Part shown: in pieces, positions 51,088-59,492 of the stretch
Numbering within the stretch: position 1 is the first letter of the stretch
How the letters are laid out: each line of letters starts with the position of its first letter
Assembly (NCBI RefSeq): GCF_039511225.1
Contig: NZ_CP154261.1
Coordinates: 5,022,001 to 5,086,000, forward strand
Direction of reading: 5' to 3'
Length of the DNA stretch: 64,000 nucleotides
DNA from: Sphingobacterium multivorum
GTDB taxonomy: Bacteria > Bacteroidota > Bacteroidia > Sphingobacteriales > Sphingobacteriaceae
Translations under genes and position numbers: made by a program
Notes under the pieces: model-generated
What the model was told of the DNA's origin: nothing
Seen by the model: only the letters and a program-made list of their open reading frames with translations
Database searches by the model: none

Positions 51088-52068
51088 CTATTTAATAGCT
51101 GGAGTAATAATTACTTTTCGGAATTCCACTGGACCGTGATCCCCTTGGAAATAAATTGGCCCCGGCTCTGCCTCTTTGCTATCTAATGCACCACCGGTTA
51201 TACCGGGAATCTCTTGGTTACTGATCACCGTCTTACCGTTTGCCACAACTGTGACAAGACGGCCCACTAACGTAATATCATAGGTTTGCCATTCTCCGGC
51301 CCCCTTGTTGACCATTTCATTTGCAGCCAAGAAGCCGTATACCCCCGCAAAAAGTACTGCATTAGGATGTGCGTCTTTAGGACTATCCTCTATCTGAACC
51401 TCATATCGGCCTCTCAAGTAGACACCACTGTTGCTTCCCGCTGGAATTTTAAATTCAACATGTAATTTAAAATCTTCAAATTTTTGCTCAGAGACCAAAT
51501 TAGAACCCGATTGCGGACTGGTCAGGATACCGTTTTTCACCACCCATTGATTCGTTTTACCAGTAGCTTTCCATCCGGTCAGATCCTTGCCATTGAAAAG
51601 TTGAATAGGTTTACCCCATTTTACTGCAGCTGTTCGTTTCAGCTCTGGAGCACGAACACCTTTAAAGCGATATGTTTTTCCATCAGGTTCTGTTATCGTC
51701 CCTTGCAATACACCATTAACGATCTCGCCTTCCACGCTCAGGTTCATCTTTCCACCTTCCCATTGCGGTGGGATGGCAAATTTGAACTTCCCTTTCTCAT
51801 AAAACACCTGAGAAACTGGGCGGGCACTTCCGGAAGTACTCACATAATGACCGACTAAAGTTCTATAACCCGACAATTTCACCTCAAGCCACGATGGTGC
51901 AGGAGTACCATTAATATCTACTTCGATATCCCATCGGCCAATCAGCTCTTTGCCTTCTACGTCCTGTTGATAATAAATAGATTCTCCAGTGGAATGGTTA
52001 GCAAATGTAACTTGCGGTAATGCACAAGAGGCCAAAATTCCTAAAAGAAATGCCGCTTTTCTGTTCAT
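51088..52068 (-). CDS. Exported DUF1080 (3-keto-disaccharide hydrolase-like) protein
   Basis: 326 residues. Signal peptide MNRKAAFLLGILASCALPQVTFA; a beta-rich N-terminal portion (about 40-145, GRWDIEVDINGTP, GKMNLSVEGEIVNGVL) and the DUF1080 domain (about 150-326): LFNGKDLTGWKATGKTNQWVVKNGIL, FKIPAGSNSGVYLRGRYEVQIED, VYGFLAANEMVNKGAGEWQTYDI and GPIYFQGDHGPVEFR. The concanavalin-like fold of DUF1080 has been linked to hydrolysis of 3-keto-glycosides, and similar proteins occur in sugar-utilisation loci, but no such locus is adjacent here. Single transcription unit. Confidence 0.9.
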   Translation of the reverse strand: MNRKAAFLLGILASCALPQVTFANHSTGESIYYQQDVEGKELIGRWDIEVDINGTPAPSWLEVKLSGYRTLVGHYVSTSGSARPVSQVFYEKGKFKFAIPPQWEGGKMNLSVEGEIVNGVLQGTITEPDGKTYRFKGVRAPELKRTAAVKWGKPIQLFNGKDLTGWKATGKTNQWVVKNGILTSPQSGSNLVSEQKFEDFKLHVEFKIPAGSNSGVYLRGRYEVQIEDSPKDAHPNAVLFAGVYGFLAANEMVNKGAGEWQTYDITLVGRLVTVVANGKTVISNQEIPGITGGALDSKEAEPGPIYFQGDHGPVEFRKVIITPAIK

Positions 52069-52200
52069 ATTATTTATGTTTATATTCTAGTTGATAATAA
52101 ATTTCAAGCAATTTAACTGTTTAACAGCGGGTTTACAAGGATATAATGTTAAAAAACACAAAGAATGTACCGGGTCGCAGGTCGGTCCCTACCCTGAAAC

Positions 52201-52231
52201 AAAAAAAGCCCTAACTTTCGTCAGAGCTTTT
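52201..52231 (-). terminator. Terminator of tRNA-Pro copy 1
   Basis: On the minus strand AGCTCTGAC, GAAA loop, GTTAGGGCT (two G-U pairs), then a T7 run. Confidence 0.85.
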
Positions 52232-52235
52232 CTAG

Positions 52236-52309
52236 TCGGGGTGGCAGGATTCGAACCTACGACCTCCACATCCCAAATGTGGCGCGATACCGGGCTACGC
52301 TACACCCCG
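52236..52309 (-). tRNA. tRNA-Pro (anticodon TGG), copy 1
   Basis: Minus-strand acceptor CGGGGTG / CACCCCG with discriminator A, anticodon stem CCACA/TGTGG with loop TTTGGGA (anticodon TGG), T arm AGGTTCGAATCCT. The 74-base sequence is identical in all three copies in the window as read. Confidence 0.95.
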
Positions 52310-52332
52310 AAAAGGTATCACCTTTGTTTTGT

Positions 52333-52364
52333 GTGGCACAAAAGTACATTAAAAATATATTTTT
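52333..52364 (-). promoter_or_regulatory. Promoter of tRNA-Pro copy 1 (TTG-N20-TACTTTTG)
   Basis: On the minus strand a TTG -33 box, 20 bases, then the perfect -7 box TACTTTTG, about 24 bases before the tRNA. Confidence 0.75.
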
Positions 52365-52606
52365 TTCAAAAATATTCTTCACAAAGAATCTAACAGATTG
52401 ATTTATTGCAAAATAATTTACAAAGCATTAAAAACACGTGTCCTTTTCGATCTAAAATAAGTATAAGAACCAGTTTGACCAGCCTGAAAAGAGAAGTTAA
52501 CACTTAGCTAGCTAAAATAGCGGGATTGATTGGTCTTGGCTGAGTCTCCTACAGGTCGAACCTCTTAGTATCTTAAAAGTCGCAGGTGCTCACCCTGCTA
52601 TGAAAC

Positions 52607-52637
52607 AAAAAAAGCCCTAACTTTCGTCAGAGCTTTT
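52607..52637 (-). terminator. Terminator of tRNA-Pro copy 2
   Basis: Same hairpin as copy 1 (AGCTCTGAC, GAAA, GTTAGGGCT) followed by a T run on the minus strand. Confidence 0.85.
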
Positions 52638-52641
52638 CTAG

Positions 52642-52715
52642 TCGGGGTGGCAGGATTCGAACCTACGACCTCCACATCCCAAATGTGGCGCGATACCGGG
52701 CTACGCTACACCCCG
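52642..52715 (-). tRNA. tRNA-Pro (anticodon TGG), copy 2
   Basis: Same sequence and structure as copy 1, exactly 406 bases away from it. Confidence 0.95.
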
Positions 52716-52739
52716 AAAAGGTATCACCTTTGTTTTTGT

Positions 52740-52771
52740 GTGGCACAAATATACGGTTCTTACAAATTATT
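52740..52771 (-). promoter_or_regulatory. Promoter of tRNA-Pro copy 2 (TTTG-N20-TATATTTG)
   Basis: On the minus strand TTTG, 20 bases, then the perfect -7 octamer TATATTTG. Confidence 0.8.
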
Positions 52772-52948
52772 TGCAAATGAAAAACATAAAATAAAACTAA
52801 CAAGTTGTTACATTGCGACATAGCCTTTGTGTATTACACATCGCTCTCCCTATACATCAGAATCCAATGCTATTCCCAATATTGGCTACTTCGAGGAAGC
52901 ACTCACCTACAAATAATATCGTTTTAACCGCTCAACCTTAATCCGAGC

Positions 52949-52989
52949 ATGTTCGGATATGAACATGAAGTGTTCGAATCCAAACACTT
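52949..52989. promoter_or_regulatory. Two tandem TGTTCG-N5-RAACAY dyads, 21 bp apart
   Basis: TGTTCG-gatat-GAACAT starts at 52950 and TGTTCG-aatcc-AAACAC starts at 52971, so the dimer-like sites are 21 bases apart (two helical turns) about 55-95 bp upstream of the candidate -24/-12 promoter of the permease gene. It looks like an activator binding site. Confidence 0.6.
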
Positions 52990-53041
52990 AAATCACAAAA
53001 GAAAAGAACACAATCTACTGATTAAAAACACGTTAACCCTT

Positions 53042-53057
53042 TGGCAGCTTTTTTGAA
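53042..53057 (+). promoter_or_regulatory. Sigma-54-like -24/-12 element
   Basis: TGGCAGCTTTTTTGAA against the consensus TGGCAyrNNNNTTGCw; the GG (53043-53044) and the downstream G are 12 bases apart as required, but the -12 GC reads GA. The permease ATG lies about 98 bases after it. Confidence 0.45.
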
Positions 53058-53154
53058 ACCGCCCCCTTGAACATTCATTTTTTTATAGTACTCAGACTAT
53101 CCTAAAACAGGATGGATTACGATAAGGTCAAAATGAACACTTATAACGAAAAGT

Positions 53155-55530
53155 ATGATAAAGAACTATTTCCAAATCGCCTGGAGAAATCTTATTAAGA
53201 ACAAGGTTTTTTCCTTTATCAATATCCTTGGCTTAACAATAGGCATCACCGTCTGCGCGATGATATTTCTATTTATCGCCAATCAGTTTAGCTTTGACAG
53301 GTTTCACAGCCAAGGAGACCACATCTATCGGGTCATGCGTGGTTTTGACAACACCAAGGACCGTGCCCCTTATTTATCTGCCCCCTATGCCACGGCCTTA
53401 TTAACCGATTATCCCGATGATATCAAAAAAGCCGTACGGGTAATGCCTGCCAATGGCTTATTCTCTGTTGGCAACATTGCATTTAATGAAAAGAAACTCT
53501 TTATTGCAGATGACGATTTCTTTGAACTATTTAGTTTTCCGCTGATCAAAGGGAATCCAACGACTGTTTTAAAAAATCCAACAAGTGTTGTGCTCACGGA
53601 AACAACTGCGAAGAAATATTTTGGAAATGAAAATCCGATCGGTAAAATACTGCAGCTTGATAAAAATAAACAATTAACTGTTACTGGGATCGCTAAAGAT
53701 CTTCCGGTCAATTCACATCTGGATTTTGATCTCATTATCCCCTTATCCAATTACCTCGATACCGAACCCTTTAAAGCTTGGCAAAACAACAATTTATTTA
53801 CTTACCTCTTACTTGACAAACATAAAGATGCTAAGCATTTGGAAAATCAGTTCCCCGATTTCATGAACCGACACATGAAAGCAGTTTCTACAAACATGGG
53901 TATTCATTTTGATCTTGCACTAACACCGCTACAAGACGTCTACCTGGAATCCCATAGCGCATTTGACAGTGCAAAACATGGCGATAAAAAGGTCATTTAC
54001 ATTTTTCTATCCATCGCCATACTTATATTGGTTATCGCCTGCATCAATTTTATGAATCTCTCAACAATACGTGCTGTTGACCGATCGAAGGAAGTTGGTT
54101 TAAGAAAGGTACTTGGCGCACAGCGTCTGCAATTAATGGGACAGTTTATAGGAGAATCCATTTTATTAACCACCATATCCTGCACACTCGCCATGTGCCT
54201 ATTGCAATTATTCATGCCTATTTATAATCAGTTACTGGGCTACACCTTGACAGTCCCATGGAATTCTTGGGCGATCTATATTTTTTTAATTGCGGTTATC
54301 TTTATAGTAGGCATAGTAGCTGGAAGTTACCCTGCATTATACCTTTCAACCTTCTCCCCTATACAGGCATTAAAAGGTAAATTACGTTTAGGCAAAGGCG
54401 GCGTCCTGTTCCGCCATATTTTAGTGGTGTTCCAATTCAGCATCTCTATTTTACTGATCATCGGCACCCTTATTATCACTAAACAGATGAAATATGTAAA
54501 AGAACTGGGGCTTGGTTATGATGACCAACAGACTGTTGTCGTTCCAATAGACAATGAAGAACTGTATAACAACCTTCGCACATTCAAGAACGAATTATCC
54601 AAGAGCAGCGACATCGCATCGGTCTCCTTTATGTCCGGCGAACCTGGCGGTTTCTTCGATGGCCACACGTTCGAGGTCGAAGGAAAAAACGGTGAGAAGT
54701 GGAAATCAAGGACAGAATTCACTGATTTTGACTATGTAAATACACTGAAACTCAAAATAATTGCAGGCCGAAACTTTTCAACACAACATCCAACCGACTC
54801 CACTAGTGCTGTGTTAGTTAATCGTACCGCGGCATCAATGCTTGGATTTACCCCCGAACAGGCCATTGGCAAATGGATAAAAAATACAATCAGGGATCAA
54901 TCCCCCAGGACAATCATTGGTGTAGTAGACGACTTTAATTTCCTTTCCCTAAAAGAAAACATGGACGCGCTCGTGATTTCACCTTCTACTGATCTTAGAG
55001 TAGCCCTTATCCGGTTAAATACAAAAGATTTTCCAGCAGCGTTAAAAACTATTAAAACCGCATTTGCGCAAGCAGCCCCATTATATCCGTTCGAATACAG
55101 TTTTTTGGACCAAAAATTCGATACACTGTATAAAACCGATCTTCGGCAACAACGTATACTTGGTCTTTTTTCAGGATTAGCCATATTTATTGCTTGTCTA
55201 GGCCTATATGGTTTAGCCTCCTTTACGGCCGCTAAACGAAACAAAGAGATCGGAATCCGTAAGGTACTTGGTGCTTCGGTGTCGGGCGTTACTACATTAC
55301 TGTCGAGAGATTTTATAAAGCCCGTATTAGTTGCCTTGATAATTGCCTCCCCCATCGCCTGGCTAACCATGAACAAATGGTTGGAAGATTTTGCTTACCG
55401 CATCGAAATCCAATGGTGGATGTTTGTGCTGGCGGGACTAGTAACAATAGGTATCGCATTAATTACGGTAAGCTGGCAAGCTATCCGCACAGCGATAGCT
55501 AATCCGATAAACAGCTTACGGGACGAATAA
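53155..55530 (+). CDS. ABC transporter permease, FtsX/MacB type
   Basis: 791 residues of the large Bacteroidota permease family. Beginning IKNYFQIAWRNLIKNKVFSFINILGLTIGITVCAM (first transmembrane helix), a periplasmic MacB-PCD-like domain (about 45-270), three helices with RAVDRSKEVGLRKVLGAQRLQLMGQFIGESILL (FtsX-like domain 1, about 280-410), a second periplasmic domain (about 450-650, starting after KGKLRLGKGGVLFRHILVVFQFSISILLI), and the second FtsX-like domain (about 670-791, AAKRNKEIGIRKVLGASVSGVTTLLSRDF). These proteins carry no ATPase; the partner NBD is not in the window. Many are linked with export of signals or envelope stress responses. Candidate sigma-54 element and dyads lie upstream. 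Confidence 0.92.
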   Translation: MIKNYFQIAWRNLIKNKVFSFINILGLTIGITVCAMIFLFIANQFSFDRFHSQGDHIYRVMRGFDNTKDRAPYLSAPYATALLTDYPDDIKKAVRVMPANGLFSVGNIAFNEKKLFIADDDFFELFSFPLIKGNPTTVLKNPTSVVLTETTAKKYFGNENPIGKILQLDKNKQLTVTGIAKDLPVNSHLDFDLIIPLSNYLDTEPFKAWQNNNLFTYLLLDKHKDAKHLENQFPDFMNRHMKAVSTNMGIHFDLALTPLQDVYLESHSAFDSAKHGDKKVIYIFLSIAILILVIACINFMNLSTIRAVDRSKEVGLRKVLGAQRLQLMGQFIGESILLTTISCTLAMCLLQLFMPIYNQLLGYTLTVPWNSWAIYIFLIAVIFIVGIVAGSYPALYLSTFSPIQALKGKLRLGKGGVLFRHILVVFQFSISILLIIGTLIITKQMKYVKELGLGYDDQQTVVVPIDNEELYNNLRTFKNELSKSSDIASVSFMSGEPGGFFDGHTFEVEGKNGEKWKSRTEFTDFDYVNTLKLKIIAGRNFSTQHPTDSTSAVLVNRTAASMLGFTPEQAIGKWIKNTIRDQSPRTIIGVVDDFNFLSLKENMDALVISPSTDLRVALIRLNTKDFPAALKTIKTAFAQAAPLYPFEYSFLDQKFDTLYKTDLRQQRILGLFSGLAIFIACLGLYGLASFTAAKRNKEIGIRKVLGASVSGVTTLLSRDFIKPVLVALIIASPIAWLTMNKWLEDFAYRIEIQWWMFVLAGLVTIGIALITVSWQAIRTAIANPINSLRDE

Positions 55531-55541
55531 AAAGTAGATAC

Positions 55542-55573
55542 AAAAAAAGCTCTAACTTTCGTTAGAGCTTTTA
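55542..55573 (-). terminator. Terminator of tRNA-Pro copy 3
   Basis: On the minus strand AGCTCTAAC, GAAA, GTTAGAGCT and a T run; fully Watson-Crick in place of the G-U pairs of copies 1 and 2. Confidence 0.88.
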
Positions 55574-55575
55574 AG

Positions 55576-55649
55576 TCGGGGTGGCAGGATTCGAACCTAC
55601 GACCTCCACATCCCAAATGTGGCGCGATACCGGGCTACGCTACACCCCG
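55576..55649 (-). tRNA. tRNA-Pro (anticodon TGG), copy 3
   Basis: Same 74-base tRNA sequence as copies 1 and 2, about 2.9 kb from copy 2 and on the far side of the permease gene. Confidence 0.95.
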
Positions 55650-55672
55650 AAAAGGTATCACCTTTGTTTTGT

Positions 55673-55703
55673 GTGGCACAAATATCGAATCATTTTTTGA
55701 CTT
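55673..55703 (-). promoter_or_regulatory. Promoter of tRNA-Pro copy 3 (TTG-N20-GATATTTG)
   Basis: On the minus strand TTG, 20 bases, then GATATTTG, which departs from TAnnTTTG only at the first base. The GTGCCACACAAAAC discriminator region after it is the same as in copies 1 and 2. Confidence 0.65.
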
Positions 55704-55863
55704 TGTCAACACCCTATAGAAAATTAATCACTAAACGACTGATTGATTGCAGAATATTTTTATCAAAAGAATATATTCCGTTGTATTTAGCAATCAAAAA
55801 ACCACTCCACATAGCCTACAAAGGAATATTCAAAATATCTTTAGATTATCCGTTTCATTTTCA

Positions 55864-55871
55864 TATCTTTG
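55864..55871 (+). promoter_or_regulatory. -7 promoter box (TATCTTTG) of rplS
   Basis: TAnnTTTG match about 121 bases before the ATG, giving a long leader. Confidence 0.5.
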
Positions 55872-55991
55872 CATCCGATTTGAATATCAGTCAATAGTTT
55901 TTTAAAAAAGTATTTTTATATTCAGAAAATAAGTCGTAATATTGCATTCCGATTTTTACAGGATATAAATCGTTAATAATTACTCGAAATC

Positions 55992-56339
55992 ATGGATTTA
56001 GTAAAATTTGTAGAAGAACAAGCGGTAGTAAAGAATGAAATTCCCGCTTTCAAAGCTGGAGATACCATCAGCGTTCATTATAAAATTCGCGAAGGAAATA
56101 AGGAGCGTGTACAGGTGTACCAAGGTGTAGTAATTCAATTAAACAGCGAAGGTGCTAACGCTACTTTTACCGTTCGTAAAATCTCAAACGGTGTAGGTGT
56201 TGAACGTATTTTCCCTGTAAACTCACCAAACATTGAAAAAATTGAAGTAAACAGCTACGGTAAAGTTCGTCGCGCGAAATTATTCTATTTACGCGGCCTT
56301 ACTGGTAAAGCTGCTCGTATTAAATCGAAAAGAATCTAA
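55992..56339 (+). CDS. rplS: Ribosomal protein bL19
   Basis: 115 residues, normal length for bL19, at the 30S-50S interface. FKAGDTISVHYKIREGNKERVQVYQGVVIQ and VGVERIFPVNSPNIEKIEV, then GKVRRAKLFYLRGLTGKAARIK are the conserved blocks. Not adjacent to trmD/rimM/rpsP here. Monocistronic, closed by a very strong terminator and preceded by a long leader. Confidence 0.97.
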   Translation: MDLVKFVEEQAVVKNEIPAFKAGDTISVHYKIREGNKERVQVYQGVVIQLNSEGANATFTVRKISNGVGVERIFPVNSPNIEKIEVNSYGKVRRAKLFYLRGLTGKAARIKSKRI

Positions 56340-56352
56340 TTACGACTACCAC

Positions 56353-56398
56353 GGCATAAAAAAAGGCTTTGAAATCATTCAAAGCCTTTTTTTATGCC
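56353..56398. terminator. Very long terminator after rplS
   Basis: Perfect 21-bp stem (56353-56373 with 56378-56398) with a 4-base loop; internal A7/T7 runs give a U tract in both directions. Confidence 0.95.
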
Positions 56399-56633
56399 CT
56401 ATCGCCCGTAGCTTCCAAAACGCAGGTCATACAAACCACTGCTTCTGTAATAAATTTAGGACAATTATATATTGTTTCCTAAAATCACCCCCTCCTCTTT
56501 GCCGCGCTAAAACATTTTACTTACTTTTAGCTTCGTATCTGAAAGGTAGAATCGTAGATGATCACAATAGTAAAAAAATCCTAATTTTGTTCCATCTTCA
56601 CTTTGCTGCCGTTAAAAATCAAACTGTATCTTG
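56399..56633. other. Intergenic region before the CBM9-like gene
   Basis: About 235 bases; a TAATTTTG box (56582-56589) is 45 bases before the ATG. Nothing else seen. Confidence 0.5.
56582..56589 (+). promoter_or_regulatory. -7 promoter box (TAATTTTG) of the CBM9-like gene
   Basis: TAnnTTTG match; no TTG -33 box evident. Confidence 0.45.
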
Positions 56634-57719
56634 ATGAGAATTATAGCTTTTATCCTTGCTTTTATAAGCTATTCGACCTTTACTTTTGCACAACGGAATC
56701 TGAATGAATTTCTTCAGTTACAGTCGCGCCCTGAAACCTATTATGTACACCCAGCAACAGATGCAATCACGATTGACGGAAAGGACGATGAGGCTTCCTG
56801 GTCAAAAGCGCCATGGACAGACTCTTTTAAGGATATTGAGGGATTAAATAAGCCTGTTCCTACTTTTAAGACGCAAGTCAAGATGCTTTGGGATAAAGAA
56901 AATCTTTATCTTTTTGCCAAGCTTCAAGAACCTCATATCAAAGGATATTTAAGACAGAAAGATACAATCATCTATCATGACAATGATTTTGAGATCTTTC
57001 TCAAGCCAAATCTATTCTCTCCGGAATATATAGAGATTGAAATAAATGCATTAAATACAGTTATGGATCTTTTGATGACTAAACCTTATCGCTTTGGCGG
57101 TAGGGCTAATCTAAATTGGGACACAAAAGATATTGAAACTGCAGTCTATCATGCCGGGTCCATCAACAATCCACAAGACAAGGATGAATTTTGGACTGTG
57201 GAAATGAAAATACCTGTAAAAAGTCTAAAATACTTTGGCGAAGGAAATCAGATCAAAGCAAATGAAACCTGGAAGATAAACTTCTCACGCGTTCAGTGGC
57301 ATTATGACAATACCGAAACTATCTATAGCAAGAGAAAAGACAACAGGGGTAAGACGCTCGCGGAAGAGAACTGGGTATGGTCTCCAATCGGCCTCGTTAA
57401 TATGCATTACCCTGAGCGATGGGGACATATAAAATTTGTTAACGATACAAACCATCAACCTATCGATGAGCAATTCCTCGCGCTCGAAAAAGTTACCTGG
57501 AATATCTTTTACCTGCAACAGATCTATAGAAACGATAAAAAACGCTATGCAACGTCAATTCAGGAGTTAAGCAAATTATATCCTGAAATTATAAATGAGC
57601 ACAAAAATTATGAGATTGTATTTTCAAATAGCACTAATTTCTATCGTATTGAAATTAAGTCAAAAGCACAGCCTACACTAAAGACAACAATCGATAGCCA
57701 AGGTAACATCTATTTTTAA
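56634..57719 (+). CDS. Carbohydrate-binding family 9-like exported protein
   Basis: 361 residues from the ATG at 56634 (a TTG 3 bases earlier is in frame). Signal peptide RIIAFILAFISYSTFTFAQ. The CBM9-type module covers about 45-270: ITIDGKDDEASWSKAPWTDSFKDI, TQVKMLWDKENLYLFAKLQEP, HDNDFEIFLKP, YIEIEINALNTVMDLLM and EFWTVEMKIPVKSL are typical. Conserved aromatics suggest ligand stacking. A helical C-terminus (about 290-361) is not recognised. In Bacteroidota such proteins are often periplasmic or surface glycan binders; here no sugar-utilisation locus is adjacent. Confidence 0.85.
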   Translation: MRIIAFILAFISYSTFTFAQRNLNEFLQLQSRPETYYVHPATDAITIDGKDDEASWSKAPWTDSFKDIEGLNKPVPTFKTQVKMLWDKENLYLFAKLQEPHIKGYLRQKDTIIYHDNDFEIFLKPNLFSPEYIEIEINALNTVMDLLMTKPYRFGGRANLNWDTKDIETAVYHAGSINNPQDKDEFWTVEMKIPVKSLKYFGEGNQIKANETWKINFSRVQWHYDNTETIYSKRKDNRGKTLAEENWVWSPIGLVNMHYPERWGHIKFVNDTNHQPIDEQFLALEKVTWNIFYLQQIYRNDKKRYATSIQELSKLYPEIINEHKNYEIVFSNSTNFYRIEIKSKAQPTLKTTIDSQGNIYF

Positions 57720-57766
57720 TTTAATTATTCGAGCGATCTTCAATTCTGATTTTGAATAAAAATTGC

Positions 57767-57774
57767 TATCTTTG
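57767..57774 (+). promoter_or_regulatory. -7 promoter box (TATCTTTG) of pyrG-yidC
   Basis: TAnnTTTG match 69 bases before the pyrG ATG; TTC rather than TTG is at the -33 position. Confidence 0.55.
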
Positions 57775-57842
57775 TATCCCGTACATAAAGCAACTATTAT
57801 TGGTCATTTTGACCACATAAAATTGAAAATCCTTTAATTGTT

Positions 57843-59453
57843 ATGACTAAATATATTTTTGTTACGGGCGGCGTTACTTCGTCGTTGGGGAAAGGTATTA
57901 TTGCTGCCTCCCTTGCTAAACTTCTCCAAGCGCGTGGCTATAAAGTTACCATTCAAAAATTCGACCCTTACATTAACATCGACCCAGGAACATTAAATCC
58001 ATATGAGCATGGAGAATGTTATGTTACGGAAGATGGTGCTGAAACAGACCTTGACTTAGGTCATTACGAGCGCTTCCTGAACGTCCCTACCTCACAAGCA
58101 AATAACGTCACGACAGGACGCATCTATCAACACGTTATCCAACAAGAACGTGAAGGTGCCTATTTAGGAAAAACCGTTCAAGTCATTCCTCATATCACAG
58201 ATGAGATAAAACGCAGAATGCAACTCTTGGGTGAGTCTGGTGAATATGATATTATCATCACTGAATTGGGTGGAACCGTGGGTGATATTGAATCCTTACC
58301 ATTTGTGGAAGCTGTAAGACAACTTCGCTGGGAATTAGGAGCCAATAATTCGCTGGTTATCCATTTGACTTTAGTCCCTTATCTGGCTGCTGCTGGTGAG
58401 CTTAAAACTAAACCTACGCAACATTCAGTAAAAACATTATTGGAATACGGTGTTCAACCTGATATTCTAGTATGCCGTACTGAACATAAATTATCACAGG
58501 AAATCCGTAAAAAATTAGCGCAATTCTGTAATGTCAACATCAACGCCGTCGTAGAGTCTATCGATGCATCAACAATTTATGATGTGCCTTTATTGATGCT
58601 GAAGGAGAATCTTGATAAAACAGCATTAACCAAACTAAAACTTTCCAACAAAAATGAGCCTGATCTAGAAAATTGGAAGAACTTCCTTGGCAAGCTCAAA
58701 AACCCAACTAGTGAAGTTAATATTGCCTTAGTCGGAAAATATGTTGAACTACCAGATGCTTACAAATCCATTATCGAAGGATTTATCCATGCAGGTGCGA
58801 CAAATGAATGTAAAGTAAAAGTAAGTTATATTGCAGCTGAAAGTGTTACCAAGGAAAATGTCGCTGAAAAGTTAAAAGGCATGGACGGTGTTTTGGTTGC
58901 TCCAGGATTCGGCGAACGCGGTTTGGACGGTAAGTTAAATGCTATTCAATATGTACGTGAGAACAATATTCCGTTCTTTGGCATTTGCTTAGGTATGCAA
59001 TGTTCGGTCATCGAGTTCGGAAGAAACGTATTGGGTCTGAAAGACGCTAATAGTTTCGAGATGGATGCCACCACGAGCAATCCGGTCATCAATTTGATGG
59101 AAGAACAAAAAAATATCACCAATATGGGCGGTACAATGCGTTTAGGGGCTTACGACTGTGAAATTAAAAAAGGAACTAAGGCCTTTGCCATCTATGGTAA
59201 AACAAAAATTTCTGAAAGACACCGTCACCGTTATGAATTTAACAATGACTATTTAAAACAATATGAAGCAGCTGGAATGATTGCTTCAGGATTCAATCCG
59301 GAGACTGGATTAGTTGAAATTGTCGAATTGAAAAACCATCCATTTTTCGTTGCCGGACAATTTCATCCAGAATTAAAGTCAACTGTTGCAAATCCTCACC
59401 CACTTTTTGTTAGCTTTGTAGCCGCTGCTTTGGCCAACAAAAAATCAAAGTAG
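57843..59453 (+). CDS. pyrG: CTP synthase (glutamine-hydrolysing)
   Basis: 536 residues. It aminates UTP to CTP. N-terminal synthetase domain (TKYIFVTGGVTSSLGKGIIAASLAKLLQARGY with the P-loop, KFDPYINIDPGTLNPYEHGE, VIQQEREGAYLGKTVQVIPHITDEI) and C-terminal glutaminase domain with the nucleophile Cys in GICLGMQ (near 380) and the His-Glu pair in FHPEL. UTP/ATP and CTP feedback sites are not annotated from sequence alone. Followed after 39 bases by yidC on the same strand with no terminator between, so they are probably cotranscribed. Confidence 0.98.
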   Translation: MTKYIFVTGGVTSSLGKGIIAASLAKLLQARGYKVTIQKFDPYINIDPGTLNPYEHGECYVTEDGAETDLDLGHYERFLNVPTSQANNVTTGRIYQHVIQQEREGAYLGKTVQVIPHITDEIKRRMQLLGESGEYDIIITELGGTVGDIESLPFVEAVRQLRWELGANNSLVIHLTLVPYLAAAGELKTKPTQHSVKTLLEYGVQPDILVCRTEHKLSQEIRKKLAQFCNVNINAVVESIDASTIYDVPLLMLKENLDKTALTKLKLSNKNEPDLENWKNFLGKLKNPTSEVNIALVGKYVELPDAYKSIIEGFIHAGATNECKVKVSYIAAESVTKENVAEKLKGMDGVLVAPGFGERGLDGKLNAIQYVRENNIPFFGICLGMQCSVIEFGRNVLGLKDANSFEMDATTSNPVINLMEEQKNITNMGGTMRLGAYDCEIKKGTKAFAIYGKTKISERHRHRYEFNNDYLKQYEAAGMIASGFNPETGLVEIVELKNHPFFVAGQFHPELKSTVANPHPLFVSFVAAALANKKSK

Positions 59454-59492
59454 TAATAGAAGGATACGATTAATTAAGTTTAATTATTAAAA

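Larger units (their letters stand above)
52716..53154. other. Intergenic region between tRNA-Pro copy 2 and the ABC permease gene
   Basis: About 439 bases, holding the promoter of tRNA-Pro copy 2 (minus strand) and, for the permease, two tandem dyads and a sigma-54-like element (separate entries). No gene seen. Confidence 0.7.

Noticed and set aside
52157..52200. A tRNA T-arm-like remnant (GTCGCAGGT) beside tRNA-Pro copies 1 and 2
   Set aside because: A short partial match only; no acceptor or anticodon stem; it may simply be part of the duplicated flank.
54897..55376. Open frame of 159 codons opposite the permease gene
   Set aside because: Antisense of the second FtsX domain; no features.
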